Shown here: piece by piece, positions 34,969 to 44,947 of the stretch
Layout: each line of letters begins with the position of its first letter
Position numbering within the stretch: position 1 is the stretch's first letter
Source: Tissierella sp. P1
GTDB taxonomy: Bacteria > Bacillota > Clostridia > Tissierellales > Tissierellaceae
Reading direction: 5' to 3'
Length of the DNA: 64,000 bases
NCBI RefSeq assembly: GCF_002266425.1
Contig: NZ_NPMN01000014.1
Coordinates: 1-64,000, forward strand
Position numbers and translations under genes: made by a program
Notes under the pieces: generated by a model
Databases searched by the model: none
Seen by the model: the letters and a program-made list of their open reading frames with translations, nothing else
Told to the model about the DNA's origin: nothing

Positions 34969-36270
34969 ATGGCGAAGCAATTAACCATGCCGAAACTAGG
35001 TTTAACTATGAAGTCAGGAAGAATAGTTAAATGGTATAAATCAGAAAATGATCCAGTCAATAAAGGAGACAAGCTTTATTCTGTTGAAACTGATAAATTG
35101 ACTAATGATATAGAAAGTACTGAATCTGGAGTATTGCTTAAAATAATAGCTGATGTTGGTGATACAGTTCCATGTTTGGAGCCTGTGTGTATTATAGGGG
35201 AAGTGAATGAAGATATTAGTCAGCTATTGACAATAGAAGAAAATGAAAAAATAGAAGTAAAAGATGAAAAAACAGAAACAAAAACATTAGAAGTCAAGGA
35301 TACAAAGAAAGATGCTGGAGGAAGAATAAAGATATCTCCTGCAGCAAAGAAATTGGCTATTGAGAATGATGTAGATTTCTCAAAAGTTATGGGGGCAGGT
35401 CCCAATGGAAGGATTATACTAGATGATATAGAAAAATTTATAGAAAATCGAAATAAGATAAAGATAACACCAGCAGCACAAAAGATGGCTGAAAAATATA
35501 GTATAGATCCATCAGAAATAAATAAGGATGATAGAATTAGAAAAGAAGATATATTGAAGTTTAGGATGGAAAAGAATTTAATAGATTCAGCAAATCCTAT
35601 AGAAGAAAGAGCTTCTATGACAGGTATGAGAAAGATAATAGCTGAAAGAATGTCTGACAGTTGGAATATATCACCAGCAGTTACCTTTGATATTAGAGTT
35701 GATATTACTAAATTGAAAGAAATTCGAGAACAGCTTAAGAAGACGGTAAATATCACATATACAGATTTAATTGTAAGGATAGTTTCTAAAGTTTTATTAG
35801 ATTTTCCATTGTTAAATAGTACAGTTGATGGAGAGGAAATCATATTAAGAAACTATGTAAACATGGGAGTAGCAGTAGCCTTAGAGGAAGGATTATTAGT
35901 TCCTGTAGTGAAGTATTCAAATATAAAGGGTTTAGAGCAAATATCAGCAGAGATAAAAGAATTATCCTATAAAGCAAAAAATAATCAACTTACAACAGAT
36001 GAAATAACGGGAGGGACTTTCACCATTTCAAATATCGGAATGTTTGGTGTAGAATCCTTTAGCCCAATTATTAATCAGCCAGAAGTAGGAATTCTGGGGA
36101 TAAATGCTATAGTTGAAACTCCAGTAGTGGAAAATGGAAATATAGTAATAAGGCCTTTGATGAATCTTTCTCTTACAGCAGATCATAGAGTAGTAGATGG
36201 AGCAGTAGCTGCTCAGTTCTTATCTAAGTTAAAAGAATATATAGAAAATCCAGCTTTGCTGTTGCTTTAG
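34969..36270 (+). CDS. acoC: Acetoin dehydrogenase E2 (dihydrolipoamide acetyltransferase)
   Basis: 433 residues. Lipoyl domain with VETDKLTNDIEST (about residue 44), subunit-binding domain 1 (ISPAAKKLAIENDVDFSKVMGAGPNGRIILDDI), a second similar motif (ITPAAQKMAEKYSIDPSEINKDDRIRKEDI) and a catalytic domain ending in LTADHRVVDGAVAAQFL with the HxxxDG active site. Two successive subunit-binding-like segments are unusual; most bacterial E2 chains have one. It receives the acetyl group from AcoAB and passes it to CoA. Confidence 0.92.
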   Translation: MAKQLTMPKLGLTMKSGRIVKWYKSENDPVNKGDKLYSVETDKLTNDIESTESGVLLKIIADVGDTVPCLEPVCIIGEVNEDISQLLTIEENEKIEVKDEKTETKTLEVKDTKKDAGGRIKISPAAKKLAIENDVDFSKVMGAGPNGRIILDDIEKFIENRNKIKITPAAQKMAEKYSIDPSEINKDDRIRKEDILKFRMEKNLIDSANPIEERASMTGMRKIIAERMSDSWNISPAVTFDIRVDITKLKEIREQLKKTVNITYTDLIVRIVSKVLLDFPLLNSTVDGEEIILRNYVNMGVAVALEEGLLVPVVKYSNIKGLEQISAEIKELSYKAKNNQLTTDEITGGTFTISNIGMFGVESFSPIINQPEVGILGINAIVETPVVENGNIVIRPLMNLSLTADHRVVDGAVAAQFLSKLKEYIENPALLLL

Positions 36271-36280
36271 AGGTGAAGAT

Positions 36281-37672
36281 ATGAAAATAGCAATATTAGG
36301 AGGAGGACCCGGAGGATATGTATGTGCCATAAGGGCGGCACAACTGGGGGCCGAAGTAATATTAATCGAAAAAGATAATGTAGGAGGAACCTGTTTAAAT
36401 ACAGGCTGCATACCTACAAAGGCGTTGCTCCATACTACTGAAATTTACAATCATTTAAAGGAAGAAGCCTCAGAATTAGGACTGATATTGGAGAATTTAG
36501 GTCTAAAATGGGATGTAGTCCAAAATAGAAAGGAAATGGTAGTACAACAATTGGTTGATGGAGTAAAAGTTCTCTTAGAATCAAATAAGGTTGAGGTAAT
36601 CAAAGGAGAAGGAAAGTTTATTTCTAAAAATAAAATAGAGGTAATATCAAGTAACAAAGAAAAAAGACTTGTATCCTTTGATAAAGCTGTAATAGCAACA
36701 GGTTCCAAGCCTGCTAGAGTACCTATTCCTGGATTAGATTTAGATGGAGTACTGACAAGCACAGAAGCCTTGTCTCTAGATAAAATACCTAAAAGCATAT
36801 GCATAATTGGAGGCGGAGTTATAGGTGTTGAGTTTGCAAATATTTACTCAAATGCAGGAACAAAGGTTACAATAGTAGAAATGCTTCCTGAAATAGTTGC
36901 AAATATGGATGAAGAAATAGTGGCCTGTCTAAAAGAACAATTAATTGAATCAGGAATAGATATTTATACAAGTACAAGAGTAAGGGAAATAAAAATGGAA
37001 TCTGATGGATTAAAAGTATTGATGGAAAATAGCGAAGGAGAAAAATTCATAAGTGCAGAGAAAATCTTATTATCAATCGGGAGAAAACCAGCTATAGAAG
37101 GGTTAGGTTTAGAAGATTTAGGAATAGAAACAGAAAAAGGATGTATAAAGGTAGATAAATCTATGAGAACTAATATTGATAATATCTATGCAATAGGTGA
37201 TTGCACAGGAGGAGCATTATTAGCTCATGTAGCTTCAAGTCATGGAATAGCCGTTGCAGAAAATATAATGGGGAATTTTGAAGCTATAGATTATAAGACA
37301 ACGCCTTATTGCATATATACAAAGCCTGAATTAGCAGGAGTAGGGTTGACAGAAAAACAGGCTATCTTAAAGGGATATAATGTGAAAACTGGAAGATTTC
37401 CTTTATATGCTAATGGAAAGTCTATAATAAACGGTATGGTCAATGGATTAGTGAAATTTGTAATAGATGGAGATACAGATGAGATGCTAGGTCTTCATAT
37501 AGCAGGAACAAATGCAACAGAGTTAATAGGAATAGGTGCATTGGCAATTAGATTGGAGAGTACAATAGAAGAAATTATAACAACAATTCATGCACATCCT
37601 ACAATAGGTGAGAGTATACATGAAGCTGCTGAATCAGTATATGGAAAAGCTATACATTTGCCAAAAGTATAG
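36281..37672 (+). CDS. acoL: Dihydrolipoyl dehydrogenase (E3) of the acetoin complex
   Basis: 463 residues with GGGPGGYVCAIRAAQLGA, the disulfide GGTCLNTGCIPTKALLH, the NAD site CIIGGGVIGVEFANIY, the FAD contact IYAIGDCTGGALLAHVA and the C-terminal TIHAHPTIGES. It starts ten bases after acoC. Unlike many acetoin E3 proteins, it has no fused N-terminal lipoyl domain. It is the last gene of the operon; no strong terminator follows before the T-box promoter. Confidence 0.93.
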   Translation: MKIAILGGGPGGYVCAIRAAQLGAEVILIEKDNVGGTCLNTGCIPTKALLHTTEIYNHLKEEASELGLILENLGLKWDVVQNRKEMVVQQLVDGVKVLLESNKVEVIKGEGKFISKNKIEVISSNKEKRLVSFDKAVIATGSKPARVPIPGLDLDGVLTSTEALSLDKIPKSICIIGGGVIGVEFANIYSNAGTKVTIVEMLPEIVANMDEEIVACLKEQLIESGIDIYTSTRVREIKMESDGLKVLMENSEGEKFISAEKILLSIGRKPAIEGLGLEDLGIETEKGCIKVDKSMRTNIDNIYAIGDCTGGALLAHVASSHGIAVAENIMGNFEAIDYKTTPYCIYTKPELAGVGLTEKQAILKGYNVKTGRFPLYANGKSIINGMVNGLVKFVIDGDTDEMLGLHIAGTNATELIGIGALAIRLESTIEEIITTIHAHPTIGESIHEAAESVYGKAIHLPKV

Positions 37673-37702
37673 AAGGAATTGAAAATACTTTAAATTTAAT
37701 TG

Positions 37703-37731
37703 TTGCAAATTTACTTTGCATCTGATATACT
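37703..37731 (+). promoter_or_regulatory. Sigma-A-type promoter of the trpB T-box transcript
   Basis: TTGCAA (37703-37708), a 17-base spacer, and TATACT (37726-37731) preceded by TGA, an extended -10. The predicted transcript starts near 37738, just before the T-box stem I. Confidence 0.7.
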
Positions 37732-37739
37732 TTCTTGAA

Positions 37740-38010
37740 ATACAAAAATAAATTCGAAGACAAAGAAGAGTAGTTAATTCTTATCTTTCACAGAGAGCTA
37801 AAGATTGGTGGGACTTTGGCAAAGAGGGATTTAATGAATGGACTTTGTAGAAGCTGGTGGAAATCTATGGAGAGTACCCCGTGCCGGAAGCCTACCGTTA
37901 ACTAAGGACAGGATATGTTAGTATCCCATTAAGAGAGATGCATTTTTGCATAATTTAGGTGGCACCGCGAATTCAACCTTCGTCCTATTGAGGATGGAGG
38001 TTTTTTTGTA
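37740..38010 (+). ncRNA. T-box riboswitch, tRNA-Trp specificity, controlling trpB
   Basis: The T-box core TTTAGGTGGCACCGCGA lies at 37954-37970, followed by the antiterminator/terminator switch. The terminator stem AACCTTCGTCCT with AGGATGGAGGTT and a seven-T tract ends at about 38008. Stem I shows AGAGAGCT and GATTGGTGG, and the likely specifier is UGG at 37839-37841 in the context GAAUGGAC, matching Trp. Uncharged tRNA-Trp would permit read-through into trpB at 38038. Confidence 0.92.
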
Positions 38011-38037
38011 TTTAATTTTAATCTAGGAGGAAGAAAG

Positions 38038-39195
38038 ATGAAAAGAGAAAATGGATTATTTGGAGAATTTGGCGGAGCCTATGTACCAGAAGAATTGAAA
38101 GCAGTATTAGATGAATTGGAAAGAGAATTCTATAATGCCATGGAAGATAAAGAGTTTTTGAAGGAACTAGACTATTATTTAAAAGAATATGTAGGTAGAG
38201 AAAATCCGCTATACTTTGCAGAAAGACTAACAGAAGAAATGGAAGGAGCTAAGATTTATCTGAAAAGGGAAGATCTAAATCATACTGGAGCTCACAAGAT
38301 TAACAATGCCATAGGACAAGGACTACTTGCTAAAAGAATGGGTAAAAAGAGAGTAATAGCAGAAACAGGGGCAGGACAGCATGGAGTTGCTACAGCTACA
38401 GTATGTGCTTTACTTGGACTGGATTGTACAATTTATATGGGAGCGGAAGATACTAAAAGGCAAGAGTTAAATGTTTTCAGAATGGAAATGTTAGGAGCAA
38501 AGGTAGTGGCAGTAGAGGAAGGAAATAAAACATTAAAAGAAGCAGTAGATAGAGCATTAAATGACTATGTAGAGAATAAGGATAATACTTTCTATCTTCT
38601 TGGTTCGGCTGTAGGACCTCATCCATTCCCGATGATAGTGAGGACATTCCAATCCGTAATAGGAAGAGAAGCAAGAAAGCAGATATTAGAGAAGGAAGGA
38701 AAATTACCTGATTATGTAGTAGCCTGTGTTGGAGGAGGCAGCAATGCTATAGGATTATTTGCACCTTTTTATGATGATAAGGAAGTAAAGATGATAGGGG
38801 TAGAACCAGCTGGAAAAGGAATTGACACGAAAGAACATGCAGCTAGTATATGTAGAGGCAATGTTGGCTTAATACATGGTTTCAAATGTTATTTACTAGA
38901 TCATAGCACCCATTCCATTGCCGCAGGATTAGACTATCCTGGGGTAGGACCAGAGCATAGCCATTATAATAATATTAAAAGAGCAGAATATAAATCTGTG
39001 ACAGACAAGGAGGCCTTAGATGCATTCTTTAAGCTATCAAAGGCGGAGGGAATAATTCCAGCCTTAGAAAGCTCCCATGCTGTAGCCTATGGAATGAAAT
39101 TAGCTAAGTCTTTAGGCAAGGATAAGATTATAATAGTAAACCTTTCTGGTAGAGGGGATAAAGATGTAGCACAAGTAAGAGATATGATAAAATGA
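38038..39195 (+). CDS. trpB: Tryptophan synthase beta subunit (TrpB1 type), without trpA
   Basis: 385 residues. [10 protein letters not shown] at the start, the PLP lysine in [14 protein letters not shown], catalytic Glu in [13 protein letters not shown], the phosphate-binding [10 protein letters not shown] and C-terminal [12 protein letters not shown] define the TrpB1 class. No trpA or other trp gene is adjacent, so it may condense externally supplied or recycled indole with serine. It is controlled by the upstream T-box. A decayed copy of its 3' end is found at 42622-42701. Confidence 0.95.
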   Translation: MKRENGLFGEFGGAYVPEELKAVLDELEREFYNAMEDKEFLKELDYYLKEYVGRENPLYFAERLTEEMEGAKIYLKREDLNHTGAHKINNAIGQGLLAKRMGKKRVIAETGAGQHGVATATVCALLGLDCTIYMGAEDTKRQELNVFRMEMLGAKVVAVEEGNKTLKEAVDRALNDYVENKDNTFYLLGSAVGPHPFPMIVRTFQSVIGREARKQILEKEGKLPDYVVACVGGGSNAIGLFAPFYDDKEVKMIGVEPAGKGIDTKEHAASICRGNVGLIHGFKCYLLDHSTHSIAAGLDYPGVGPEHSHYNNIKRAEYKSVTDKEALDAFFKLSKAEGIIPALESSHAVAYGMKLAKSLGKDKIIIVNLSGRGDKDVAQVRDMIK

Positions 39196-39286
39196 TAACC
39201 ATATTGAAGAAATATGTATAAATATAGTAGAATAAAATTAGTGAGTTAACTTAAATATAATCCATTGCTTATGAGGGGTGAGTTTA

Positions 39287-40849
39287 TTGAATAGTAAAAA
39301 GATAAAATTTTTAGTTAAAGAAAATAAAGTAGGTATGGCTCATAAAATATTAGCCGCCTTGGCTTCGAAGGAAATGAATATTATTACTATGGAGATAAAC
39401 CCGCCTTATATTTCTGTTAAAGTTGAATGGGAAGGTATAGAGTGGAATGAGTTTAAGAAATGGATAAAAAATGAGGTTAAGGAAATTCTGGATATAACAG
39501 AGTTAGATATGATGGACTCGGAAAAAGTAGCAAAGGAACTTCAGATAATAATAAATAGTATGACGGATGGTATTATTGCAGTAAACAAACAAGGAAATAT
39601 TGAATATTACAATTCCAAGGCTAGTAAATTATTTAATATTGAACCTGAGGATAAGGATACTAATATAAATCTCATAATACCAAAAGAAATATATAATCCA
39701 AATATAGATATAGATGATAAGGCTAATATTGAAGTAAGTACAATGATTAGAAATAAAAAGGTAAATCTTATACTAAATATTAAACTTATAAAAAATAATC
39801 TAGGTATTAAAATGGGGGCTCTCCTGATTTTTAAAGAAATGGATGATGTTAGAAGACTGATCCAAACTATTTCAAGGCCTTCTATGATAAGTTTTGAAGA
39901 TATAATTGGGGAATCAGAGAGTATAAAGAATACCATTTCATTAGCTAAGTCAGTTTCTAAGTCAGAGGCCAATATTATGATTTTAGGGGAGTCTGGAACA
40001 GGGAAAGAGTTATTTGCTAGAGCAATTCATTTAAATAGCAGAAGAGGAAATGGTCCTTTTGTCGCAGTTAATTGCTCTGCTGTACCAGATGCACTTTTAG
40101 AATCAGAATTTTTTGGATATGAAAAAGGTGCTTTTACAGGTGCAAATACAGGAAAGCAAGGACTTTTTGAATTGGCTACAGGAGGAAGTATATTTTTAGA
40201 TGAAATAGGAGAATTGCCTATCCATTTACAGGCAAAAATATTGAGAGCGATACAGGAAAAACAAATACGGAGAATAGGTGGGGGCAAGGAGATACAAATT
40301 GATGTAAGAATAATCTCTGCAACTCACAGAAATTTATCTGTTATGGTAAATGAAAAGACATTTAGGGAGGATCTATATTATAGATTAAATGTTATACCTG
40401 TTAATATACCTCCACTGAGGGAAAGAAAAGAAGATATATCAATACTTGCAAAATATTTTATAAATCACTTGGGAGAAAGTGCAGACAAACCAAACTTAAA
40501 AATAACTCAAGAGGCATTGAAAATATTGCAGGAATATCTTTGGCCTGGTAATGTGAGAGAGTTACAAAATGTTATAGAAAGAGCTGTGATATTTGCAGAG
40601 GATTCAATAGATGTTAAACATTTATTGATTGTAAATAAATTAGATTCTAATGAAACAGAGAAAATAATTTATAATGAAGAGAATATTGAATTTCCTGTGA
40701 ATCTACCAGAAATAATTAAGGCTGTTGAATATGAACATATTATAAAAGCAAGAAAACAATTTAATTCATCAAGGGAAATTGCAAAGGCTTTAAACATATC
40801 CCATACGACTGTTATTAAACGTATTAAGGAATACGAAGATTGTAAATAA
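39287..40849 (+). CDS. TyrR-like sigma-54-dependent transcriptional activator (ACT-PAS-AAA+-HTH)
   Basis: 520 residues starting at TTG 39287, six bases after GAGGGGTG; a GTG at 39278 lies inside that site. Residues 1-75 form an ACT-like domain as in E. coli TyrR; a PAS domain follows (about 85-200), then AAA+ with Walker A GESGTGKE, GAFTGA, Walker B GGSIFLDEIGE and REDLYYRLNV. The C-terminal HTH (SREIAKALNISHTTVIKRIKEY) closely resembles that of TyrR. E. coli TyrR lacks GAFTGA and does not work with sigma-54; this protein keeps it. It precedes tyrosine phenol-lyase, with matching boxes and a -24/-12 promoter between them, so it most likely activates that gene in response to tyrosine or other aromatics. 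Confidence 0.92.
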   Translation: MNSKKIKFLVKENKVGMAHKILAALASKEMNIITMEINPPYISVKVEWEGIEWNEFKKWIKNEVKEILDITELDMMDSEKVAKELQIIINSMTDGIIAVNKQGNIEYYNSKASKLFNIEPEDKDTNINLIIPKEIYNPNIDIDDKANIEVSTMIRNKKVNLILNIKLIKNNLGIKMGALLIFKEMDDVRRLIQTISRPSMISFEDIIGESESIKNTISLAKSVSKSEANIMILGESGTGKELFARAIHLNSRRGNGPFVAVNCSAVPDALLESEFFGYEKGAFTGANTGKQGLFELATGGSIFLDEIGELPIHLQAKILRAIQEKQIRRIGGGKEIQIDVRIISATHRNLSVMVNEKTFREDLYYRLNVIPVNIPPLRERKEDISILAKYFINHLGESADKPNLKITQEALKILQEYLWPGNVRELQNVIERAVIFAEDSIDVKHLLIVNKLDSNETEKIIYNEENIEFPVNLPEIIKAVEYEHIIKARKQFNSSREIAKALNISHTTVIKRIKEYEDCK

Positions 40850-40857
40850 TATTTACA
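40841..40857. promoter_or_regulatory. TyrR-type box 1
   Basis: TGTAAATAATATTTACA is a perfect palindrome matching the TyrR half sites TGTAAA/TTTACA, with five rather than six central bases. It overlaps the last two codons and stop of the regulator gene, 101-117 bases upstream of the sigma-54 promoter. A half site GACTGTAAAATAT follows at 40859. Confidence 0.75.
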
Positions 40858-40880
40858 AGACTGTAAAATATAATTCCGGC

Positions 40881-40897
40881 TGTAAATATTATTTACA
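40881..40897. promoter_or_regulatory. TyrR-type box 2
   Basis: TGTAAATATTATTTACA, again TGTAAA-N5-TTTACA, centred 40 bases (about four helical turns) downstream of box 1 and about 70 bases upstream of the -24 element. It is the core of a longer inverted repeat (40868-40912, outer arms AATATAATTCC and GGAATTATATT), which could also form a hairpin in RNA. Confidence 0.78.
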
Positions 40898-40958
40898 GTT
40901 GGAATTATATTTAGCTTCTCAAACTGACAGTATTATAACTATTCCCCATATTTTAAAT

Positions 40959-40975
40959 TTGGCATAAAATTTGCA
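40959..40975 (+). promoter_or_regulatory. Sigma-54 (-24/-12) promoter of tyrosine phenol-lyase
   Basis: TTGGCATAAAATTTGCA has GG and GC separated by exactly ten bases. It is nearly identical to the aco promoter at 31541. The predicted transcription start near 40986 gives a leader of about 37 bases before the tpl ATG, which has the ribosome binding site AAGGGGGAA. Confidence 0.9.
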
Positions 40976-41019
40976 AATAGTTATATCTATAGAATGTATC
41001 AAAAAATAAGGGGGAATAG

Positions 41020-42399
<1,380 letters not shown>

Positions 42400-42418
42400 T
42401 ATAGGATAGAAAATTTGG

Positions 42419-42454
42419 ACTAGGGAGTTTGTTGTAGGCTCTCTAGTTTTTTAT
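42419..42454 (+). terminator. tpl terminator
   Basis: ACTAGGGAG pairs with CTCTCTAGT (one wobble) and is followed by TTTTTATTT. A second 10-bp inverted repeat, ATTTAATATA/TATATTAAAT (42453-42482), follows directly. Confidence 0.85.
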
Positions 42455-42621
42455 TTAATATAATCTATAGACTATATTAAATGAGTTAGGGTAATATCTA
42501 AATTGTATAGAAGACAATTTAGAATACGATATACTTGCAAGGAAAAAGAGTCCAATTGATAATCAAGCTAATAAAAAGTTAAAACAGTAAAAGTTTTTGT
42601 AGATGTAAATCCAAATTTTCA

Positions 42622-42701
42622 AAGTCCTTTAGGCAGCTAATTCTTAAAGCTAGATTAGAGAAGATAAGGATATAGAACAAGTGAGAAATATGATAAAATG
42701 A
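42622..42701 (+). pseudogene. Remnant of a trpB 3' end
   Basis: The last 39 bases (42663-42701) match the last 39 bases of the intact trpB (39157-39195) at 34 positions by eye. They read EDKDIEQVRNMIK-stop against [17 protein letters not shown]. Further upstream, AAGTCCTTTAGGCA matches AAGTCTTTAGGCA at the right distance apart from about ten missing bases. No upstream trpB sequence is recognised. Confidence 0.82.
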
Positions 42702-42708
42702 AGAGAGC

Positions 42709-42756
42709 AACCTCCCTTGTTAGTTAAATGTACTAATGAGAGGGGTTAGTTTTGTT
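42709..42756 (+). terminator. Terminator following the trpB remnant
   Basis: AACCTCCCTTGTTAGT and ACTAATGAGAGGGGTT form a strong hairpin followed by AGTTTTGTTT. It may be the original trpB terminator, since the intact trpB has no clear terminator of its own. Confidence 0.75.
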
Positions 42757-42947
42757 TATAAAAATTAAATCTATGATTATAAGGTATTAAATTAATAAAA
42801 AATGGGTAGAAAATATTTAGAGTAAAGTAGATTTGAGGTAGTGAACAGTTTTAAATTTTACATATTAATTAAAATATATAAATTAATTATATAAGCGAGG
42901 TAGAAAGTTAGATGGTTAAATATATTATATAATTAGATATAAGAATG

Positions 42948-42989
42948 TCGTCGACCTCCAATGATGTAAAAATAGTAGAGGATCGACGA
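42948..42989. repeat. GC-rich inverted repeat in the CRISPR leader
   Basis: TCGTCGACCTCC (42948-42959) and GAGGATCGACGA (42978-42989) are inverted repeats with one extra base in the right arm. They stand out from the AT-rich surroundings and lie about 100 bases before the first CRISPR repeat. Confidence 0.6.
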
Positions 42990-43028
42990 TAACTTAAATT
43001 GGTATATAGCAATATTATATAGCCTTCA

Positions 43029-43057
43029 TTGAAAATACAGACTGTTTTTGCTATAAT
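43029..43057 (+). promoter_or_regulatory. Leader promoter of the CRISPR relic
   Basis: TTGAAA, a 17-base spacer, and TATAAT preceded by TGC. Transcription would start near 43064, about 24 bases before the first repeat, which is typical for a CRISPR leader. Confidence 0.65.
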
Positions 43058-43087
43058 AAAAGATAAGTATTTATGTGTAGTTTACGG

Positions 43088-43224
43088 GTACTTAGATTAC
43101 CTATGAGGTATTGAAACTATAATTCTTCAACTACCATTGCATATTTTAATTCAGTACTTAGATTACTTATGAGGCATTTAAACCAGGACCACTAGTACCT
43201 AGATTGCTATAAGAACTTAAAATG
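43088..43224 (+). CRISPR. Relic CRISPR array, two clear 30-bp repeats plus one degenerate
   Basis: Repeat 1 (43088-43117) is GTACTTAGATTACC then TATGAGGTATTGAAAC. Repeat 2 (43154-43183) differs at three positions (C to T, T to C, G to T). The spacer between them is 36 bases. A third, degenerate unit (43195-43224, GTACCTAGATTGCTATAAG...) follows after only 11 bases. The 3' half matches the TACCTATGAGG-N-ATTGAAAC repeat type of subtype I-B systems in thermophilic clostridia. No cas genes are present anywhere in the window. Confidence 0.82.
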
Positions 43225-43956
43225 GAGAAATTATAAAAATTTAGGAGTGGAAATACTTGAGAAACTATCAGAAGGTAATATAAAGTCTATGTAAAGAACA
43301 AGTTATTACCAGTGTTGAGGTTATATTTTATATGAATGCATTTCTCGAGACCTTAATAGAGAGATCACTCTCAAATTGTAATGAAGAGTACTCTATCAAA
43401 GATCAGTTTAGCTTTCACGATATGTTTATTTATACTCCTACATACAATCCAATGGAAAGGTGCTCATTAGTACCAAAGTTAGACTTTGCTCTTGTGAAAA
43501 ATGACAAGTATTATTTTGCAACCTGTCAATCTTGAAAGAGTAGTGATATTCATTGATATAGATATAGAGCATCTAAACAATTATGTTAATAATATAATTA
43601 ATTAGAGAAGAAATTAAAAAATAGGAAGAATATTAAGGTAATTTTCTATACCCTTTAAAACTAAAAAGATGGTGTTAAGGAGATGGATGCGACATCAACT
43701 TATTAATTATGAGTCTAAATTAAAACTTATACATTATAATAAAATCATAATCATAACCTATATATAATATTAAAGCCAAATCTAAAGTAGCTAATGAATA
43801 CATAAATTCAATAGCTACTTTTATTTTTCTATATAAATTTGAGATGATTAGTAGCAAAAAATACATATAACTGGATTGTTGAAAAAGAAACAATCTTATT
43901 GTATATTAATTATAGTCTAAAATATATCAAAGATTATTTTAAGGTAAGGGGAAAAT

Positions 43957-44862
43957 ATGGATTTCAATCAATTAAGGTACATAGTGGAAATAGTTGAGAC
44001 AGGCAGTATATCAAAAGCCGCAAGTAACCTATTTATATCTCAGCCTAACTTAAGCAATCAAATAACAAACTTAGAGAATGAAATAGGTAAAAACATTTTC
44101 TATAGGAATAATAGAGGGGTAACTTTGACTTCTTATGGTGTGGAAGTATATCACTATGCCAAATCAATAGTAAAGCAATTTGAAATTATAGAGGATAAAC
44201 TCTTAACGAAATCAAATGAGAATAAGATAAAGATTGCTTCTTTTGGATCAGAAGTTATCAACTTTCAATTTTTCGAAGTTTGTAGAAGATATAATAATGA
44301 AAACTACGAATTTGAACTTTGTGAATCTGGAGTTGAAGAATCTATAGAAAAGGTAATTCAAAGGGATTGCGATATAGGGATTATAATTTATAGTGAATTT
44401 CAAAGAAAAAAATTATTACAGTATTTAGCGGCAGAGGAATTAGAATTGCAAGATCTTTTTGTTGGAGAAATGAAAGTTCATATGAGTAAAAATCATGAGA
44501 AAAGCAAAATGGCAATCTTAAATAAAGATGATTTGCAAGGACTTTTCCATGTGAAAAAAACCTATCTATTTAAAGGAATGTTTAGCCTAAATTATGAAAT
44601 GGAGTATTTAGGTATCCCCGATACGAATAAGACTATTTTAGCTAATGGCAATAAAACATACAATGATGCATTGCATAATTTACCATCCTTTGCTGTTGAA
44701 ATAGATTGGAAATGTAAGAAAAAAATTCACAGCGATTTGGCAAGGATTCCTTATGAAGGGAAACGATTAGATATAACTTGTGCAATGGTAAAAAGGAAAA
44801 ATGAAATATTAAAAGAAGAACTACTTTTTTTCATCAATAAACTAATAGAGTCATATAGTTGA
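43957..44862 (+). CDS. LysR-family transcriptional regulator
   Basis: 301 residues. The N-terminal winged helix-turn-helix is typical (MDFNQLRYIVEIVETGSIS, KAASNLFISQPNLSNQITNLE, then EIGKNIFYRNNRGVTLT), with a periplasmic-binding-like effector domain after residue 90. It is 85 bases upstream of, and on the same strand as, the flavodoxin-fold lipoprotein, which it may control. An AATGGCCAA-N7-TTGGCTATT inverted repeat (44887-44911) lies between the two genes and is a possible operator. LysR genes are usually divergent from their targets; the tandem layout weakens the prediction. Confidence 0.9.
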   Translation: MDFNQLRYIVEIVETGSISKAASNLFISQPNLSNQITNLENEIGKNIFYRNNRGVTLTSYGVEVYHYAKSIVKQFEIIEDKLLTKSNENKIKIASFGSEVINFQFFEVCRRYNNENYEFELCESGVEESIEKVIQRDCDIGIIIYSEFQRKKLLQYLAAEELELQDLFVGEMKVHMSKNHEKSKMAILNKDDLQGLFHVKKTYLFKGMFSLNYEMEYLGIPDTNKTILANGNKTYNDALHNLPSFAVEIDWKCKKKIHSDLARIPYEGKRLDITCAMVKRKNEILKEELLFFINKLIESYS

Positions 44863-44886
44863 TTAATTTTGATACTGGAATATTTT

Positions 44887-44911
44887 AATGGCCAAATTAA
44901 GATTGGCTATT
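44887..44911. promoter_or_regulatory. Inverted repeat between lysR and the lipoprotein gene
   Basis: AATGGCCAA and TTGGCTATT are inverted with one mismatch that would be a wobble pair in RNA, separated by seven bases. No T tract follows, which favours an operator over a terminator. Confidence 0.45.
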
Positions 44912-44947
44912 TCAATATAATAAAATAAACTTACATAGGAGGAACAT

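Larger units (their letters stand above)
42483..43956. other. 1.5 kb gene-poor, decayed stretch
   Basis: Between tpl and the LysR gene there is no convincing coding sequence. It holds the trpB 3'-end remnant with its terminator (42622-42756), a CRISPR leader and repeats (42941-43224), and otherwise AT-rich sequence with many stops in all frames. A 67-codon open frame at 43332-43535 has no good ribosome binding site and no recognisable motif. Confidence 0.7.

Noticed and set aside
40868..40912. The long inverted repeat after the TyrR-like gene as an ordinary terminator
   Set aside because: It has no T tract, and its core is an exact TyrR-type palindrome repeated 40 bases upstream; an operator is the better reading.
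43332..43535. A 67-codon open frame in the gene-poor stretch after tpl
   Set aside because: It has no convincing ribosome binding site, no recognisable motif, and lies in decayed sequence next to a CRISPR relic; by chance such a frame is not rare.
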